Counted from the first letter of the stretch, positions 39,541-48,775 are shown. The stretch is 64,000 bases of DNA from Veillonella parvula (GCF_902810435.1 NZ_LR778174.1:1472501-1536500), one strand, 5' to 3'. Notes: a model not told the origin generated them from the sequence alone. A program made the numbers and translations.

Positions 39541-40488
39541 CTATACTTCTTCGAGCCCCAACGGGTCATACGTAAGTGCTAATGCTTCAATCTTCTTTAG
39601 TCGATGGCCAATTCCAGATTTAGATAGTTCCCCCTCCATCAACTCTTCAAGCTCTTTTAAACTCGCTTCAGGATTCTCCCACCGAAGTCTTGCAACGACG
39701 CGCAACTTTTCAGGTAATTCTTCAATACCGATTTCTCTATCAATAATACGGATTGCTTTTACCTGACGAACTGCTGCATCCACAACCTTCTGTAAATTTG
39801 CCGTCTCACAGTTGACTTGACGATTAATTTGATTCCGTACGGTTTTCATAATCCGCACATTTTCAAATTCCATAAGCGCCGATTGAGCACCCATGATTTG
39901 CAAACAATTTGTTACTGCATCCCCTTCTTTAAGATATACTACATACTCGTCCTTCCGCTCCGTTAGACCAGCGTGAATGTGAAAGAGCCGTAATACATGA
40001 ATAATTTCCCTCGCAAAAGTCTCATTCCCCGTCATAAACTCAAGATGGTAATCACTTTGTGGTTTATTAACAGAGCCTCCCCCTAAAAAAGCTCCCCTTA
40101 AAAAGGCACGTCGCGCTTCCATTGATTTGAGCCAACTACGAGGGATTTGTTCGCTCACAGGCCATAAAGCAAGATCCTCTAGAGCCTGTCTCCCCTCTAC
40201 AGAGGGTTCTACAGATAGCGTATACATATTTTTTTTACGCAGGTTTAAACCTTGTCGTACTAAAACATTTGTAGGTAATTCGTATTGCTTTTTCAAAATA
40301 CCAAGCAAACGACGAGCTACTGCATTATTAGCCGTAGCCAAACGAATGCCAACGGCACCTTTCATCCCCAAAATGATGGATCCGCCCATACGCAATAAGC
40401 AAGACGCTTCAATTTTCATGGCCACATCCGCATCACTAGAGGCTTCATATTGGCATAATTCATTTTTTACATCTTCTGCAAATGACAT
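39541..40488 (-). CDS. whiA: WhiA sporulation-regulator/homing-endonuclease-fold protein
   Basis: This 315-residue DNA-binding protein has a LAGLIDADG-like N-terminal domain (R-R-A-F-L-R-G-A-F-L-G-G-G-S-V-N at about 128-143) and a C-terminal HTH (S-L-K-E-L-E-E-L-M-E-G-E-L-S-K-S-G-I-G-H-R at about 280-300). In non-sporulating Firmicutes WhiA affects chromosome segregation and division. The start at 40488 has AAGGG six bases upstream; the ATG two codons earlier has no spacing. The rapZ-yvcK-whiA order is standard. Confidence 0.95.
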   Translation of the reverse strand: MSFAEDVKNELCQYEASSDADVAMKIEASCLLRMGGSIILGMKGAVGIRLATANNAVARRLLGILKKQYELPTNVLVRQGLNLRKKNMYTLSVEPSVEGRQALEDLALWPVSEQIPRSWLKSMEARRAFLRGAFLGGGSVNKPQSDYHLEFMTGNETFAREIIHVLRLFHIHAGLTERKDEYVVYLKEGDAVTNCLQIMGAQSALMEFENVRIMKTVRNQINRQVNCETANLQKVVDAAVRQVKAIRIIDREIGIEELPEKLRVVARLRWENPEASLKELEELMEGELSKSGIGHRLKKIEALALTYDPLGLEEV

Positions 40489-40503
40489 GGGCATCCCTTC
40501 TCA

Positions 40504-41853
40504 TTAATGATCATCTCGTTGAAGATAATATTCTAAGATATGCGGTTCAGTGTTAGATTGCATAGCATGAATGATATCCATAATAACTTTACCTAACCGT
40601 TCAGGATCGTGAACAGCTGGTTTTTGAGGGTTAATTAAGGTAGCTCGTATAGTGCGGATTCCTTTGGCTTGTAACTTTTTAGTATCTAATACCAATGGTT
40701 CAGATCCTACAGCACTATATTGTTCAACCATTTGAATTGGCAACGGCCCATCATTGGCAAGAACAGTATCTATAATTCCTTCTCCGCCATGAGCAATTAA
40801 AGCCTCTACATGGTCATTTAATGTGTAGCCTGTGGTTTCACCCGGTTGTGTCATAACATTAGCAATATAGATTTTATTAGCCTTACTGGCACGTACATGA
40901 GAGGCCAATTTATCAGTTAGTAAATTTGGGATAATGCTTGTATATAAACTACCAGGACCTAAAATAATCACATCGGCTTCATCAATGGCACGTAATGCAG
41001 CCCCCTCTGGCTTAGGCAATGCTGGATCACTATAGATATGACAAATCCGTTTACCCGAGTGTGGTATATTACTTTCACCTTCTACAATAGTGCCATCTGT
41101 CATCTCTGCACGCAATTTAATGAACTCTGTAGAGGAAGGAATTACACGACCACGGACACGCAACAATTTACTAGCCGCTTCAAGAGCTTCTTCAATATCT
41201 CCATCGTAAACTTGAGCAAGCGCAGTGATAAAGAGATTACCAAAGCTGTGTCCAGAAAGCTCATTTTCCCCTTCGAAGCGGTAACGGAATAAGTTCTCCA
41301 TTACCCCTTCTTGTTCAGCTAGTGATACTAAACAGTTTCTTAAATCACCAGGTGCTATCATTTGAAAATCTTCTCGCAAGCGGCCAGAAGAACCTCCATC
41401 ATCAGCAACTGTTACAATCGCAGATAGGTTTGATGTATGTGATTTCAAACCACGCAATAAATTTGATAAGCCTGTACCCCCACCGATTACTACAATTTTA
41501 GGGCCCTTATCGAGTCGGATATTTTGAAAGATAATATCCGATACCTTGCTGTCAGGATTAGGTAGTACCGCACGAATAATCGTTTTTATAACTTTACTTG
41601 TACCGATGAGCATTAATACAGCGCCAATCGATAGTACTACAGCCCCTACAGCAATGAGTACATTATAATTGTAAAAGCCCGTCATATTATAAGAAAAGGC
41701 AAGTACAATATCTTCAAGAACCGCAAGCCATTGATAGTTAAACATCAAGGAAATGCCAATAATTAAAAGACCTACACCACAACTAAATAGGGCAAGCCAA
41801 CGTTTTATATTTAGACCCGGAATTAGCCACCGGAACCATCCTTTTCGCAACAT
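40504..41853 (-). CDS. yvcK: YvcK/CofD-like gluconeogenesis and wall-morphology factor
   Basis: This 449-residue protein has two membrane segments at the N-terminus (about 17-37 and 66-84), then the CofD-like domain with V-I-G-G-G-T-G-L-S-N-L-L-R-G-L-K (about 124-139), D-D-G-G-S-S-G-R-L-R and G-P-G-S-L-Y-T-S-I-I-P-N-L-L. YvcK binds UDP-sugars and supports wall synthesis on gluconeogenic carbon. The N-terminal membrane anchor is longer than in Bacillus YvcK but common in Clostridia and Negativicutes. Confidence 0.93.
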   Translation of the reverse strand: MLRKGWFRWLIPGLNIKRWLALFSCGVGLLIIGISLMFNYQWLAVLEDIVLAFSYNMTGFYNYNVLIAVGAVVLSIGAVLMLIGTSKVIKTIIRAVLPNPDSKVSDIIFQNIRLDKGPKIVVIGGGTGLSNLLRGLKSHTSNLSAIVTVADDGGSSGRLREDFQMIAPGDLRNCLVSLAEQEGVMENLFRYRFEGENELSGHSFGNLFITALAQVYDGDIEEALEAASKLLRVRGRVIPSSTEFIKLRAEMTDGTIVEGESNIPHSGKRICHIYSDPALPKPEGAALRAIDEADVIILGPGSLYTSIIPNLLTDKLASHVRASKANKIYIANVMTQPGETTGYTLNDHVEALIAHGGEGIIDTVLANDGPLPIQMVEQYSAVGSEPLVLDTKKLQAKGIRTIRATLINPQKPAVHDPERLGKVIMDIIHAMQSNTEPHILEYYLQRDDH

Positions 41854-41865
41854 AATCCCCCCTAT

Positions 41866-42780
41866 CTAGTTATCAAGTGTTATAATTTCATGAGGATTAT
41901 AATCTTCTTCTACATTATTTTTCATCATATCTCTGTGTTCAACAGTGACACGATATCCTTTTTCTAACAAGTGGGAATATAGAGCCTCTGCCATAGCTAC
42001 AGATCTATGCATACCACCTGTACAGCCTACTGCCACAATAAATTGAGATTTTCCTTCTTGTTCATAATTTGGCACAAGAAAATCCATAGTATCAAAGTAA
42101 CGTCTTTTAAATTCCTCTGTTACTTCAAAGGAATGAATATATTCATTTACTGCTTTTACACGACCTGTTTTATGACGAAACTCGGGAATATAAAATGGAT
42201 TTGGTAGAAAACGAACATCCCATACCATATCTGCATCGAGAGGAATACCATATTTAAAACCAAAGCTCACTACAGTAATAGCCATACCATGAGCTTCATC
42301 AACTTGAGCAAAGCGCGTTTTTAAATACTCTTTCAAGCTGGCTGTTTTCATATTAGTGGTATCAATAATAAAATCTGCTTTATGGCGCACAGAGTTAAGA
42401 ATTTGGCGTTCCTTCTTTAGCCCTGTTGTAATCAGCCCATTAGGAGCCAATGGATGACTTCGTCGGCTTTCCTTATATCGACGAATCAAAGTCGCATCTG
42501 TAGCATCCATAAATACAATTTCAAAATCTACCTTCATATCTTTTAATGTATCTAACGATGAAGAAAGAGCTTCAAAAAATTCGCCCCCCCGAATATCTAC
42601 AACAAGAGCAACGCGATTAGTCCGTTCTCCACCTTGTCGGCAAATTTCACTTAATTTAGGAATCAACACAGGGGGAATATTATCAATACATAAATACCCC
42701 ATATCTTCTAAAGCTTGTAATACTTGAGTTTTGCCGGCACCTGACATACCTGTAACTATTAACAAACGAAATGCTTCCAT
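41866..42780 (-). CDS. rapZ: RapZ (YvcJ) nucleotide-binding RNase adapter
   Basis: This 304-residue P-loop protein has the Walker A V-T-G-M-S-G-A-G-K-T-Q-V (about 9-20) and D-N-I-P-P near 34. Its C-terminal domain has F-G-F-K-Y-G, D-V-R-F-L-P-N-P and G-C-T-G-G-M-H-R-S-V, which in E. coli RapZ binds sRNA and glucosamine-6-phosphate. In Firmicutes the family (YvcJ) hydrolyses nucleotides; the RNA role there is less clear. Confidence 0.95.
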   Translation of the reverse strand: MEAFRLLIVTGMSGAGKTQVLQALEDMGYLCIDNIPPVLIPKLSEICRQGGERTNRVALVVDIRGGEFFEALSSSLDTLKDMKVDFEIVFMDATDATLIRRYKESRRSHPLAPNGLITTGLKKERQILNSVRHKADFIIDTTNMKTASLKEYLKTRFAQVDEAHGMAITVVSFGFKYGIPLDADMVWDVRFLPNPFYIPEFRHKTGRVKAVNEYIHSFEVTEEFKRRYFDTMDFLVPNYEQEGKSQFIVAVGCTGGMHRSVAMAEALYSHLLEKGYRVTVEHRDMMKNNVEEDYNPHEIITLDN

Positions 42781-42792
42781 AGTTTTACTCCA

Positions 42793-43605
42793 TTATAAAA
42801 GATTATCTTCAATCCAATGGGCTACTCCATCGTCATTATGATGTCCACAAATTGTATGAGCCACAGATTTTACATGATCTGTAGCGTTTTCAACAGCTAC
42901 AGAGTAACCTGTTTTACGTAGCATAGAAATATCATTTTCTGCATTACCAAAAGAAATGATATGTTCTAAACTAATATGATTATCTAAAGCTAGTTGTGTC
43001 AAAGCATGCCCCTTTGACACATTAGGGGCAATGATTTCTAAAAAATCTTTTTGGCTACGAACTAGAGTCACCAAATCACCAACTCTAGGAGTTAAAATAT
43101 CAATAATTCGGTCAATTCCTTCTACTGTATCTATGGCAATTAGCTTATTCGGTTCAGAGTTTAAACTATATAACGTATCACCTAAAAATTCTGCCGTAGC
43201 ACCAGTCTGTTTTTCATAGAGAGCGGACTGCCACGTCTTATGATGGCATAATAAATGATCATCCACATACGATTGTATATGCCAATCATATTGTTTTGCT
43301 AATTCATAGATACGACGTACGGCTACAATAGGAACAGTCTGTTCAAATAGTTTATATCCTGTTTCTAATTCTTGAATGAGCCCACCAGAAAATAAAATCA
43401 GCGGCACATTACCAAGCTTTAACGCCTGACCAATGGGCTTAGCCGTTTGGTACATACGCCCCGTAGCAATCGTAATAACAACACCCTTTTGCTGCAACCG
43501 ATGTAATACATCTACTGTATAGTCAGATATAGAATTATCGCTACGCACCAAAGTTTCATCACAATCGATGGCAACCATTTTGATATGAGAAAAAGAAGAA
43601 TTCAT
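42793..43605 (-). CDS. Cof-type HAD-IIB hydrolase
   Basis: This 270-residue phosphatase shows the HAD motif I sequence A-I-D-C-D-E-T-L-V (about 13-21), I-T-I-A-T-G-R (motif II region, about 44-50), a cap domain, and F-G-N-A-E-N-D-I-S-M-L (motif IV). Members dephosphorylate sugar phosphates or FMN; the substrate here is unknown. It lies 12 bases upstream of rapZ and is probably the first gene of that operon. Confidence 0.9.
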   Translation of the reverse strand: MNSSFSHIKMVAIDCDETLVRSDNSISDYTVDVLHRLQQKGVVITIATGRMYQTAKPIGQALKLGNVPLILFSGGLIQELETGYKLFEQTVPIVAVRRIYELAKQYDWHIQSYVDDHLLCHHKTWQSALYEKQTGATAEFLGDTLYSLNSEPNKLIAIDTVEGIDRIIDILTPRVGDLVTLVRSQKDFLEIIAPNVSKGHALTQLALDNHISLEHIISFGNAENDISMLRKTGYSVAVENATDHVKSVAHTICGHHNDDGVAHWIEDNLL

Positions 43606-43640
43606 GTTTGTCGCCTTTATAGAAATTTTAAATACTCTTT

Positions 43641-43649
43641 ATTATACCA
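43641..43649 (-). promoter_or_regulatory. Extended -10 promoter of the HAD-rapZ-yvcK-whiA operon
   Basis: On the minus strand TGGTATAAT lies about 40 bases before the HAD-gene ATG. It has a perfect -10 with the TG extension; the -35 is poor. Confidence 0.5.
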
Positions 43650-43833
43650 TTAATAGTGGCACTATAGATAGAAATAAGCAGTAATAACCCTAATAATGAT
43701 AAGAAAGTTTACTCATGAAATTTTCATTAAATGCAAAATCCTCTATTATCGACAAATCATTCTATATTAATTGAGTAGACAGCATTAATGAAACACTATA
43801 ATAAAAAGCCTCATATAATTTTATATTAAACAC

Positions 43834-43861
43834 AAAAAGAGACTCCCGAAGGAGTCTCTTT
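43834..43861 (-). terminator. Terminator of porin gene 1
   Basis: The perfect stem AAAGAGACTCC/GGAGTCTCTTT with loop CGAA and a T-run on the minus strand lies 20 bases after the stop. The same hairpin ends porin gene 2. Confidence 0.92.
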
Positions 43862-43880
43862 CGTATGAGTAACTATCAAA

Positions 43881-45086
43881 TTAGAATTTGTAGTTAAGGT
43901 CTGCACGGTAGAAGTCAGCTTTATCATTACCGTTTTGATCTTTCCAATCAAAACCGTAGTTAGCTGTTAAGCCTACGTTGTTTTGCAATGCATAGTCAAC
44001 AGTAGCCATCCAACCTTTAGCATCTGTAGTGTAGATGTGGTTGTAAGTAGTATCAATGATAGGAGCATTTTCTTTTGCGTTGAAGTATTGACCTTTTACG
44101 CCCCAAGTACCTTGTTTTTTGATGTCGTAGTTACCATAACCTACGCCTGCAGTCCAAGCTTGAGATTCTTCAAGGCTAGAAGCTTTCAACCATTCGCCAC
44201 CAACCCAAATTTTATCGAAGTTAACGTCAGTATTGAAACCATATACGTTTCTAACATCGTCATCTTGGTTAATACGGTCATAGAAACCACCAACCATAGC
44301 ATGTTTACCAACTTTACCATTAACATTTACGATAAGATCAGTAACATTTTCCTCTTTAGTCAAGCCAGCTGCATCGCCAGATACCATGTAACCATAAGCT
44401 ACTTGTGCCTTAACTTTGTCATTACCAGCATTGAATTGAGCACCATCAAAAGTACCATCAAATGCTAAGCCACCACCAACAACTTGACCGAAACGGCCAG
44501 CTTTCAAGGATACGCGTTCACCGAATTTATGGTTAACATATGCGCGATCGATTGTAGCATTTGCTTTACCTTCAGTTCTGGAGTCACCTAATTCGAAGTT
44601 ACCAGATGTCAAACGAACAACTGCATCAGTGCGATCGTTTACTTTTGCGTTGAATTGTACACGTGCACGAGCGTCGAATTTGGATTTAGCATGTTCAGCA
44701 TCTTTATAACGAAGACGAGCATCACCAGTAACTTTTACGTTACCAACGCGGTCTTCCAAACGAGCTACACGAACGCCCAAGTTGTTCAATTCGTTAGAGA
44801 ATTCATCAGCTAAACGGTTGATCATAGCTTGTTGTTCTGCGTTAGCGCGGTCTTGGTTAGCCATAGCTTTAGCTACCATTTGAGCCATTTCGTAACGAGT
44901 GATGTTGTTTTGGCCTTTGAAAGTACCATCAGGATAACCGTTAACGATACCAGCGTTTGCCAATTGAGAAACTGCTTGGTATGCCCAAGAATCTGGAGTT
45001 ACATCGGAGAATGGGTTAGCTGCGAAAGCTGTAGTTACACCCAAAACTGCTGTTGCTGCAAAGATTGCTGCCAATTGTTTTTTCAT
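43881..45086 (-). CDS. OmpM-type SLH-domain porin, copy 1
   Basis: This 401-residue major outer-membrane protein has a signal peptide (about 1-22, A-F-A|A). One SLH domain follows (F-S-D-V-T-P-D-S-W-A-Y-Q-A-V to I-T-R-Y-E-M-A-Q-M-V, about 26-75), then a coiled coil (about 80-115) and a 16-strand-type beta-barrel ending in aromatic Y-K-F. In Veillonella the SLH domain binds polyamine-modified peptidoglycan and ties the outer membrane to the wall, while the barrel conducts solutes. The gene has its own promoter, leader and terminator. The first 125 residues are nearly identical in the three copies; the barrel loops differ. Confidence 0.92.
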   Translation of the reverse strand: MKKQLAAIFAATAVLGVTTAFAANPFSDVTPDSWAYQAVSQLANAGIVNGYPDGTFKGQNNITRYEMAQMVAKAMANQDRANAEQQAMINRLADEFSNELNNLGVRVARLEDRVGNVKVTGDARLRYKDAEHAKSKFDARARVQFNAKVNDRTDAVVRLTSGNFELGDSRTEGKANATIDRAYVNHKFGERVSLKAGRFGQVVGGGLAFDGTFDGAQFNAGNDKVKAQVAYGYMVSGDAAGLTKEENVTDLIVNVNGKVGKHAMVGGFYDRINQDDDVRNVYGFNTDVNFDKIWVGGEWLKASSLEESQAWTAGVGYGNYDIKKQGTWGVKGQYFNAKENAPIIDTTYNHIYTTDAKGWMATVDYALQNNVGLTANYGFDWKDQNGNDKADFYRADLNYKF

Positions 45087-45166
45087 AGTTGAATTCCTTC
45101 TTTCTGAAAAAAATAGAAAATAAAATGTTACAAGTCATAACATTCACATTCTACTCGTTCTTCAGA

Positions 45167-45190
45167 TTAATAATGTATAGGAGTGTCCAC
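45167..45190 (-). CDS. Putative upstream ORF in the copy-1 leader (7 residues)
   Basis: GAGG, four bases, then GTG opens M-D-T-P-I-H-Y and stops. The same Shine-Dalgarno plus the first four codons are present in the leaders of the other two copies, where the start is ATG. The change to GTG keeps a usable start codon. Translation is not proven. Confidence 0.35.
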   Translation of the reverse strand: MDTPIHY

Positions 45191-45198
45191 GTTTCCTC
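45179..45198 (-). promoter_or_regulatory. Conserved 20-nt leader element, copy 1
   Basis: The minus strand reads GAGGAAACGTGGACACTCCT, 93 bases before the porin start. It is identical in all three copies except for one base. Confidence 0.7.
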
Positions 45199-45251
45199 AC
45201 CATACTCTACATCGAAGATCTTCGTTTCATGTATGTATCATGACCTGTACG

Positions 45252-45283
45252 GTGATAGTATCACAACCTTTTTTCTATGTAAA
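45252..45283 (-). promoter_or_regulatory. Promoter of porin gene 1 with GTG-N7-CAC dyad on the -10
   Basis: TTTACA (45283-45278), a 17-base spacer and TACTAT (45260-45255) form the promoter. GTG-ATACTAT-CAC (45252-45264) overlaps the -10. The predicted transcript has a leader of about 160 bases. Confidence 0.8.
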
Positions 45284-45597
45284 GCCTTAATACCTATGTT
45301 CAGCCTTATCAATAAATATTTTCTATTTTAAAAGTTTCATGAATTCAGTAACAACCTAACTTCATGAATATCTTTTCATTTTAAGGTTTTATACAAAAAT
45401 TTTTTTTATTAGACTTAAAATCCCAACATTACATTAATATTACTAATTAATTAAATATTTATTCATTAATTTAAAGAATAAGTCTAAAGCTATATTATCA
45501 TTATATTTATTTGCTAAAAAAGAATATCCTACTTACGCTCTATGTTAAATTGATAATACTCTAGGATGTTCACCGTGTATATTAATCTTCAAACTAC
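45284..45597. other. AT-rich spacer between porin genes 1 and 2
   Basis: The region between the copy-1 promoter and the copy-2 terminator is strongly AT-rich. I see no ORF, RNA gene or repeat in it. Confidence 0.6.
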
Positions 45598-45627
45598 AAA
45601 AAAGAGACTCCCGAAGGAGTCTCTTTC
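45598..45627 (-). terminator. Terminator of porin gene 2
   Basis: The stem AAAGAGACTCC/GGAGTCTCTTT with loop CGAA is identical to that of copy 1, so the duplicated unit included the terminator. Confidence 0.92.
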
Positions 45628-45645
45628 ATATAATTAACTATCAAA

Positions 45646-46851
45646 TTAGAATTTGTAGTTAAGTTCTGCACGGTAGAAATCGCTAAGATCGGAACCGCTT
45701 TGAGTTTTCCAGTCGAAACCGTAGTTAGCGGACAAACCAACGTTGTTTTGCAATGCATAGTTAACAGTTGCCATCCAACCTTTAGCATCTTGAGTGTAAA
45801 GATGATTATAAGTAGTATCTACGATAGGTGCATTTTCTTTTTGGTTAAAGTATTGACCTTTCACATCCCAAGTACCTTGTTTTTTGATGTCATAGTTACC
45901 ATAACCTACGCCAGCAGTCCAAGCTTGAGATTTTTCAAGGTTGGAAGCTTTCAACCATTCACCACCAACCCAAACTTTATCGAAGTTAGCATCAGCATTG
46001 AAACCATAGATGTTTTTAACATCATCGGATTGGTTTACGCGATCATAGAAACCGCCTACCATAGTGTTTTTACCAACTTTACCAGTTAAGCCAAGGTAAG
46101 TATCAGTTACGTTTTCTTCTTTAGTCAAACCAGCTGCTTCACCGGATACCATATAACCGTAAGCTGCTTGAGCTTGGATTTTGTCGTTGCCAACGTTCAA
46201 TTGAGCACCGTCGAATGTGCCGTCGAACATCAAGCCGCCACCGATAACTTGACCGAAACGACCAGCTTTCAAGGATACGCGTTCGCCGAATTTGTGGTTA
46301 ACATATGCGCGATCGATTGTAGCATTTGCATTACCTTCAGTAGTGGAGTTACCCAATTCGAAGTTACCAGAAGTCAAACGAACTACTGCGTCAGTGCGAT
46401 CATTTACTTTTGCGTTGAATTGTACACGTGCACGAGCGTCAAATTTGGATTTAGCATGTTCAGCATCACGGTAACGAAGACGAGCATCACCAGTAACTTT
46501 TACATTACCAACGCGGTCTTCCAAGCGAGCTACACGAACGCCCAAGTTGTTCAATTCGTTGGAGAATTCATCAGCCAAGCGGTTGATCATTGCTTGTTGT
46601 TCAGCGTTAGCGCGGTCTTGGTTAGCCATAGCTTTAGCTACCATTTGAGCCATTTCGTAACGAGTGATGTTATTTTGGCCTTTGAAAGTACCATCTGGGT
46701 AACCATTGATAACACCAGCGTTAGCCAATTGAGAAACTGCTTGGTATGCCCAAGAATCTGGAGTTACATCGGAAAATGGGTTAGCCGCGAATGCAGTAGT
46801 TACACCCAAAACTGCTGTTGCTGCAAAGATTGCTGCGAATTGTTTTTTCAT
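45646..46851 (-). CDS. OmpM-type SLH-domain porin, copy 2
   Basis: This 401-residue porin has the same layout as copy 1: signal peptide, SLH domain, coiled coil and barrel ending in Y-K-F. The two differ little up to about residue 230; differences cluster in loop regions (for example T-Y-L-G-L-T-G-K-V where copy 1 has L-I-V-N-V-N-G-K-V). The leader is almost identical to that of copy 1 for about 160 bases, so the duplication is recent or kept alike by gene conversion. Confidence 0.92.
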   Translation of the reverse strand: MKKQFAAIFAATAVLGVTTAFAANPFSDVTPDSWAYQAVSQLANAGVINGYPDGTFKGQNNITRYEMAQMVAKAMANQDRANAEQQAMINRLADEFSNELNNLGVRVARLEDRVGNVKVTGDARLRYRDAEHAKSKFDARARVQFNAKVNDRTDAVVRLTSGNFELGNSTTEGNANATIDRAYVNHKFGERVSLKAGRFGQVIGGGLMFDGTFDGAQLNVGNDKIQAQAAYGYMVSGEAAGLTKEENVTDTYLGLTGKVGKNTMVGGFYDRVNQSDDVKNIYGFNADANFDKVWVGGEWLKASNLEKSQAWTAGVGYGNYDIKKQGTWDVKGQYFNQKENAPIVDTTYNHLYTQDAKGWMATVNYALQNNVGLSANYGFDWKTQSGSDLSDFYRAELNYKF

Positions 46852-46919
46852 AGTTGAATTCCTTCTTTCTGAAAAAAATAGAAAATAAAATGTTACAAGT
46901 CATAACATTCATATTCTAC

Positions 46920-46955
46920 TCAGTTCTTCAGATTAAGAATTTCAGGAGTGTCCAT
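46920..46955 (-). CDS. Putative upstream ORF in the copy-2 leader (11 residues)
   Basis: GAGG, four bases and ATG open M-D-T-P-E-I-L-N-L-K-N, ending in TGA 68 bases before the porin start. Only M-D-T-P is shared with the other two leaders. Translation is not proven. Confidence 0.4.
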   Translation of the reverse strand: MDTPEILNLKN

Positions 46956-46963
46956 GTTTCCTC
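46944..46963 (-). promoter_or_regulatory. Conserved 20-nt leader element, copy 2
   Basis: GAGGAAACATGGACACTCCT stands 93 bases before the porin start. Closer to the gene, ATGTTA/TAACAT forms a small hairpin followed by a T-rich run; copy 1 has the same. Confidence 0.7.
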
Positions 46964-47016
46964 GCTATATTCTACATCGAAGTTCTTCGTTTCATATGTT
47001 TGCTACTTCTTGTACG

Positions 47017-47048
47017 GTGATATTAGCACAACCATTTTTTCATGTAAA
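47017..47048 (-). promoter_or_regulatory. Promoter of porin gene 2 with GTG-N7-CAC dyad on the -10
   Basis: TTTACA (47048-47043), 17 bases and TAATAT (47025-47020) form the promoter. GTG-CTAATAT-CAC overlaps the -10. The leader is about 160 bases. Confidence 0.8.
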
Positions 47049-47416
47049 CCCTTTTTTCTCAATTGTATTCTCAATATCTTATTTTTATAACTTAAAATAT
47101 CTTCAAGATTAGATTATATCTAGTTTTATAGGGTATAACTTTTTTCATAAAAAAATTTAATTTTATATCCCTTTCTATTAATTGAGAATTTTTATTATAT
47201 TTTTCATTAAGTTAAACTTATTAATATATATATAATTAATAAGAAATTTATCTTTCTATACAGAAAGATTTTATAAATATATCCTACAATATAAGGGATA
47301 TAATTCTTGATAACCACTAAATTATTCGATTACTATTAATATTATGTATTTATAAAACATTTTACTATATATATACTATTATGTATAAAATAATTCATAA
47401 TACTTTTATGCAACAA
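47049..47416. other. AT-rich spacer between porin genes 2 and 3
   Basis: About 370 bases of very AT-rich DNA with runs of TA steps. I see no ORF or structured element before the copy-3 terminator. Confidence 0.6.
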
Positions 47417-47446
47417 AAAAAAAGACTTCCAAAGAAGTCTTTTTTT
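47417..47446 (-). terminator. Terminator of porin gene 3
   Basis: The stem AAAAAAAGACTTC/GAAGTCTTTTTTT with a T-run lies 14 bases after the stop. It differs in sequence from the hairpin of copies 1 and 2. Confidence 0.9.
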
Positions 47447-47459
47447 GTTTGTGAGGGAA

Positions 47460-48722
47460 TTAGAATTTGTAATTTAATTCTGCACGGTAGAAATCGGAAA
47501 GATCATTACCGCTTTGGTCTTTAGAGTTGAAACCATAACCTGCGGATAAACCTACGTTATCTTGTACTGCGTAGTCTACGCTAGCCATGTAACCTTTGTA
47601 ACCATTAGATGTATTTGTTAAATCATATGCTTGATCCCAAGTGGAACTTACGATTGGTGCATTAGCTTTTTGATTGAAGTATTGACCTTTCACATCCCAT
47701 GTACCTTTTTTAGCGATGTCGTAGTTACCATAGCCAAGACCTGCTGTCCAAGCTTGAGAATTATCTACGTTGGAAGCTTTCAACCATTCACCGCCAGCCC
47801 ACAATTTATTTTTACGGAAGTCCGCATTGAAACCGTAAACATCTTGTTTATCGGAATTAACTGTTACACCATTGTGGTTCAAGTTGCCGCTAGATAATCT
47901 GGAGTAGAAACCACCAACGGAGGATTCTTTACCAACTTTACCTTTTAAGCCTACATAGGATACAGATGGGTTATCAGATTTGGAGTTGCCATCAGCAGCA
48001 CCATCAATCATATAACCATACGCGCCTTGTACTTGAACTTTATCATTACCTACATTCAATTGTGCACCGTCAAATGTATCATCGTACATCAAACCGCCAC
48101 CAATTGTTTGTTGGAAACGACCAGCTTTAGCAGATACGTTGCTACCAAATTTGTGATCTACGTATGCACGATCGATTGTTGCTTGAGAACCTTTAGTAGA
48201 GTCACCAAATTCGTAATTACCTTTTACACGAACAACTGCTTGTGTTTTATCATTTACATTAGCATTGAATTGTACACGTGCACGGCCGTCAGTTAAGGAT
48301 TTACTATTAGCTTTGTAAACACCTTTGTCTTCAGAACCTTGGTAACGGATACGAGCATCGCCAGTTACCTTTACATTACCTACACGGTCTTCCAAGCGAG
48401 ATACTCGAACGCCGAGGTTGTTCAACTCGTTAGAGAACTCATCTGCCAAGCGGTTAATCATAGCTTGTTGTTCAGCGTTAGCACGGTCTTGGTTAGCCAT
48501 AGCTTTAGCTACCATTTGAGCCATTTCATAACGAGTGATGTTGTTTTGGCCTTTGAAAGTGCCATCTGGATAACCATTAACGATACCAGCTTGTGCCAAT
48601 TGGGATACTGCTTGGTATGCCCAGCTGTCTGGAGTTACATCGGAGAATGGATTTGCAGCAAATGCTGTTGTTACACCTAACACTGCTGTTGCTGCTAACA
48701 TTGTTGCGAATTGTTTTTTCAT
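47460..48722 (-). CDS. OmpM-type SLH-domain porin, copy 3
   Basis: This 420-residue porin is the most divergent of the three. The signal peptide, SLH domain and coiled coil are nearly the same as in copies 1 and 2, but the barrel carries insertions (for example the stretch with S-E-D-K-G-V-Y-K-A-N-S near 140 and the loop with L-N-H-N-G-V-T-V). It ends Y-K-F like the others. The start at 48722 matches the M-K-K-Q start of the paralogs and has AAGGA upstream; a GTG at 48776 in the same frame would put 18 residues before the signal peptide and is not credible. Confidence 0.92.
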   Translation of the reverse strand: MKKQFATMLAATAVLGVTTAFAANPFSDVTPDSWAYQAVSQLAQAGIVNGYPDGTFKGQNNITRYEMAQMVAKAMANQDRANAEQQAMINRLADEFSNELNNLGVRVSRLEDRVGNVKVTGDARIRYQGSEDKGVYKANSKSLTDGRARVQFNANVNDKTQAVVRVKGNYEFGDSTKGSQATIDRAYVDHKFGSNVSAKAGRFQQTIGGGLMYDDTFDGAQLNVGNDKVQVQGAYGYMIDGAADGNSKSDNPSVSYVGLKGKVGKESSVGGFYSRLSSGNLNHNGVTVNSDKQDVYGFNADFRKNKLWAGGEWLKASNVDNSQAWTAGLGYGNYDIAKKGTWDVKGQYFNQKANAPIVSSTWDQAYDLTNTSNGYKGYMASVDYAVQDNVGLSAGYGFNSKDQSGNDLSDFYRAELNYKF

Positions 48723-48775
48723 AATGAATTCCTTCTTTCTTATAAATAAGAATTTATATTTGCAGAAGACGTTCA

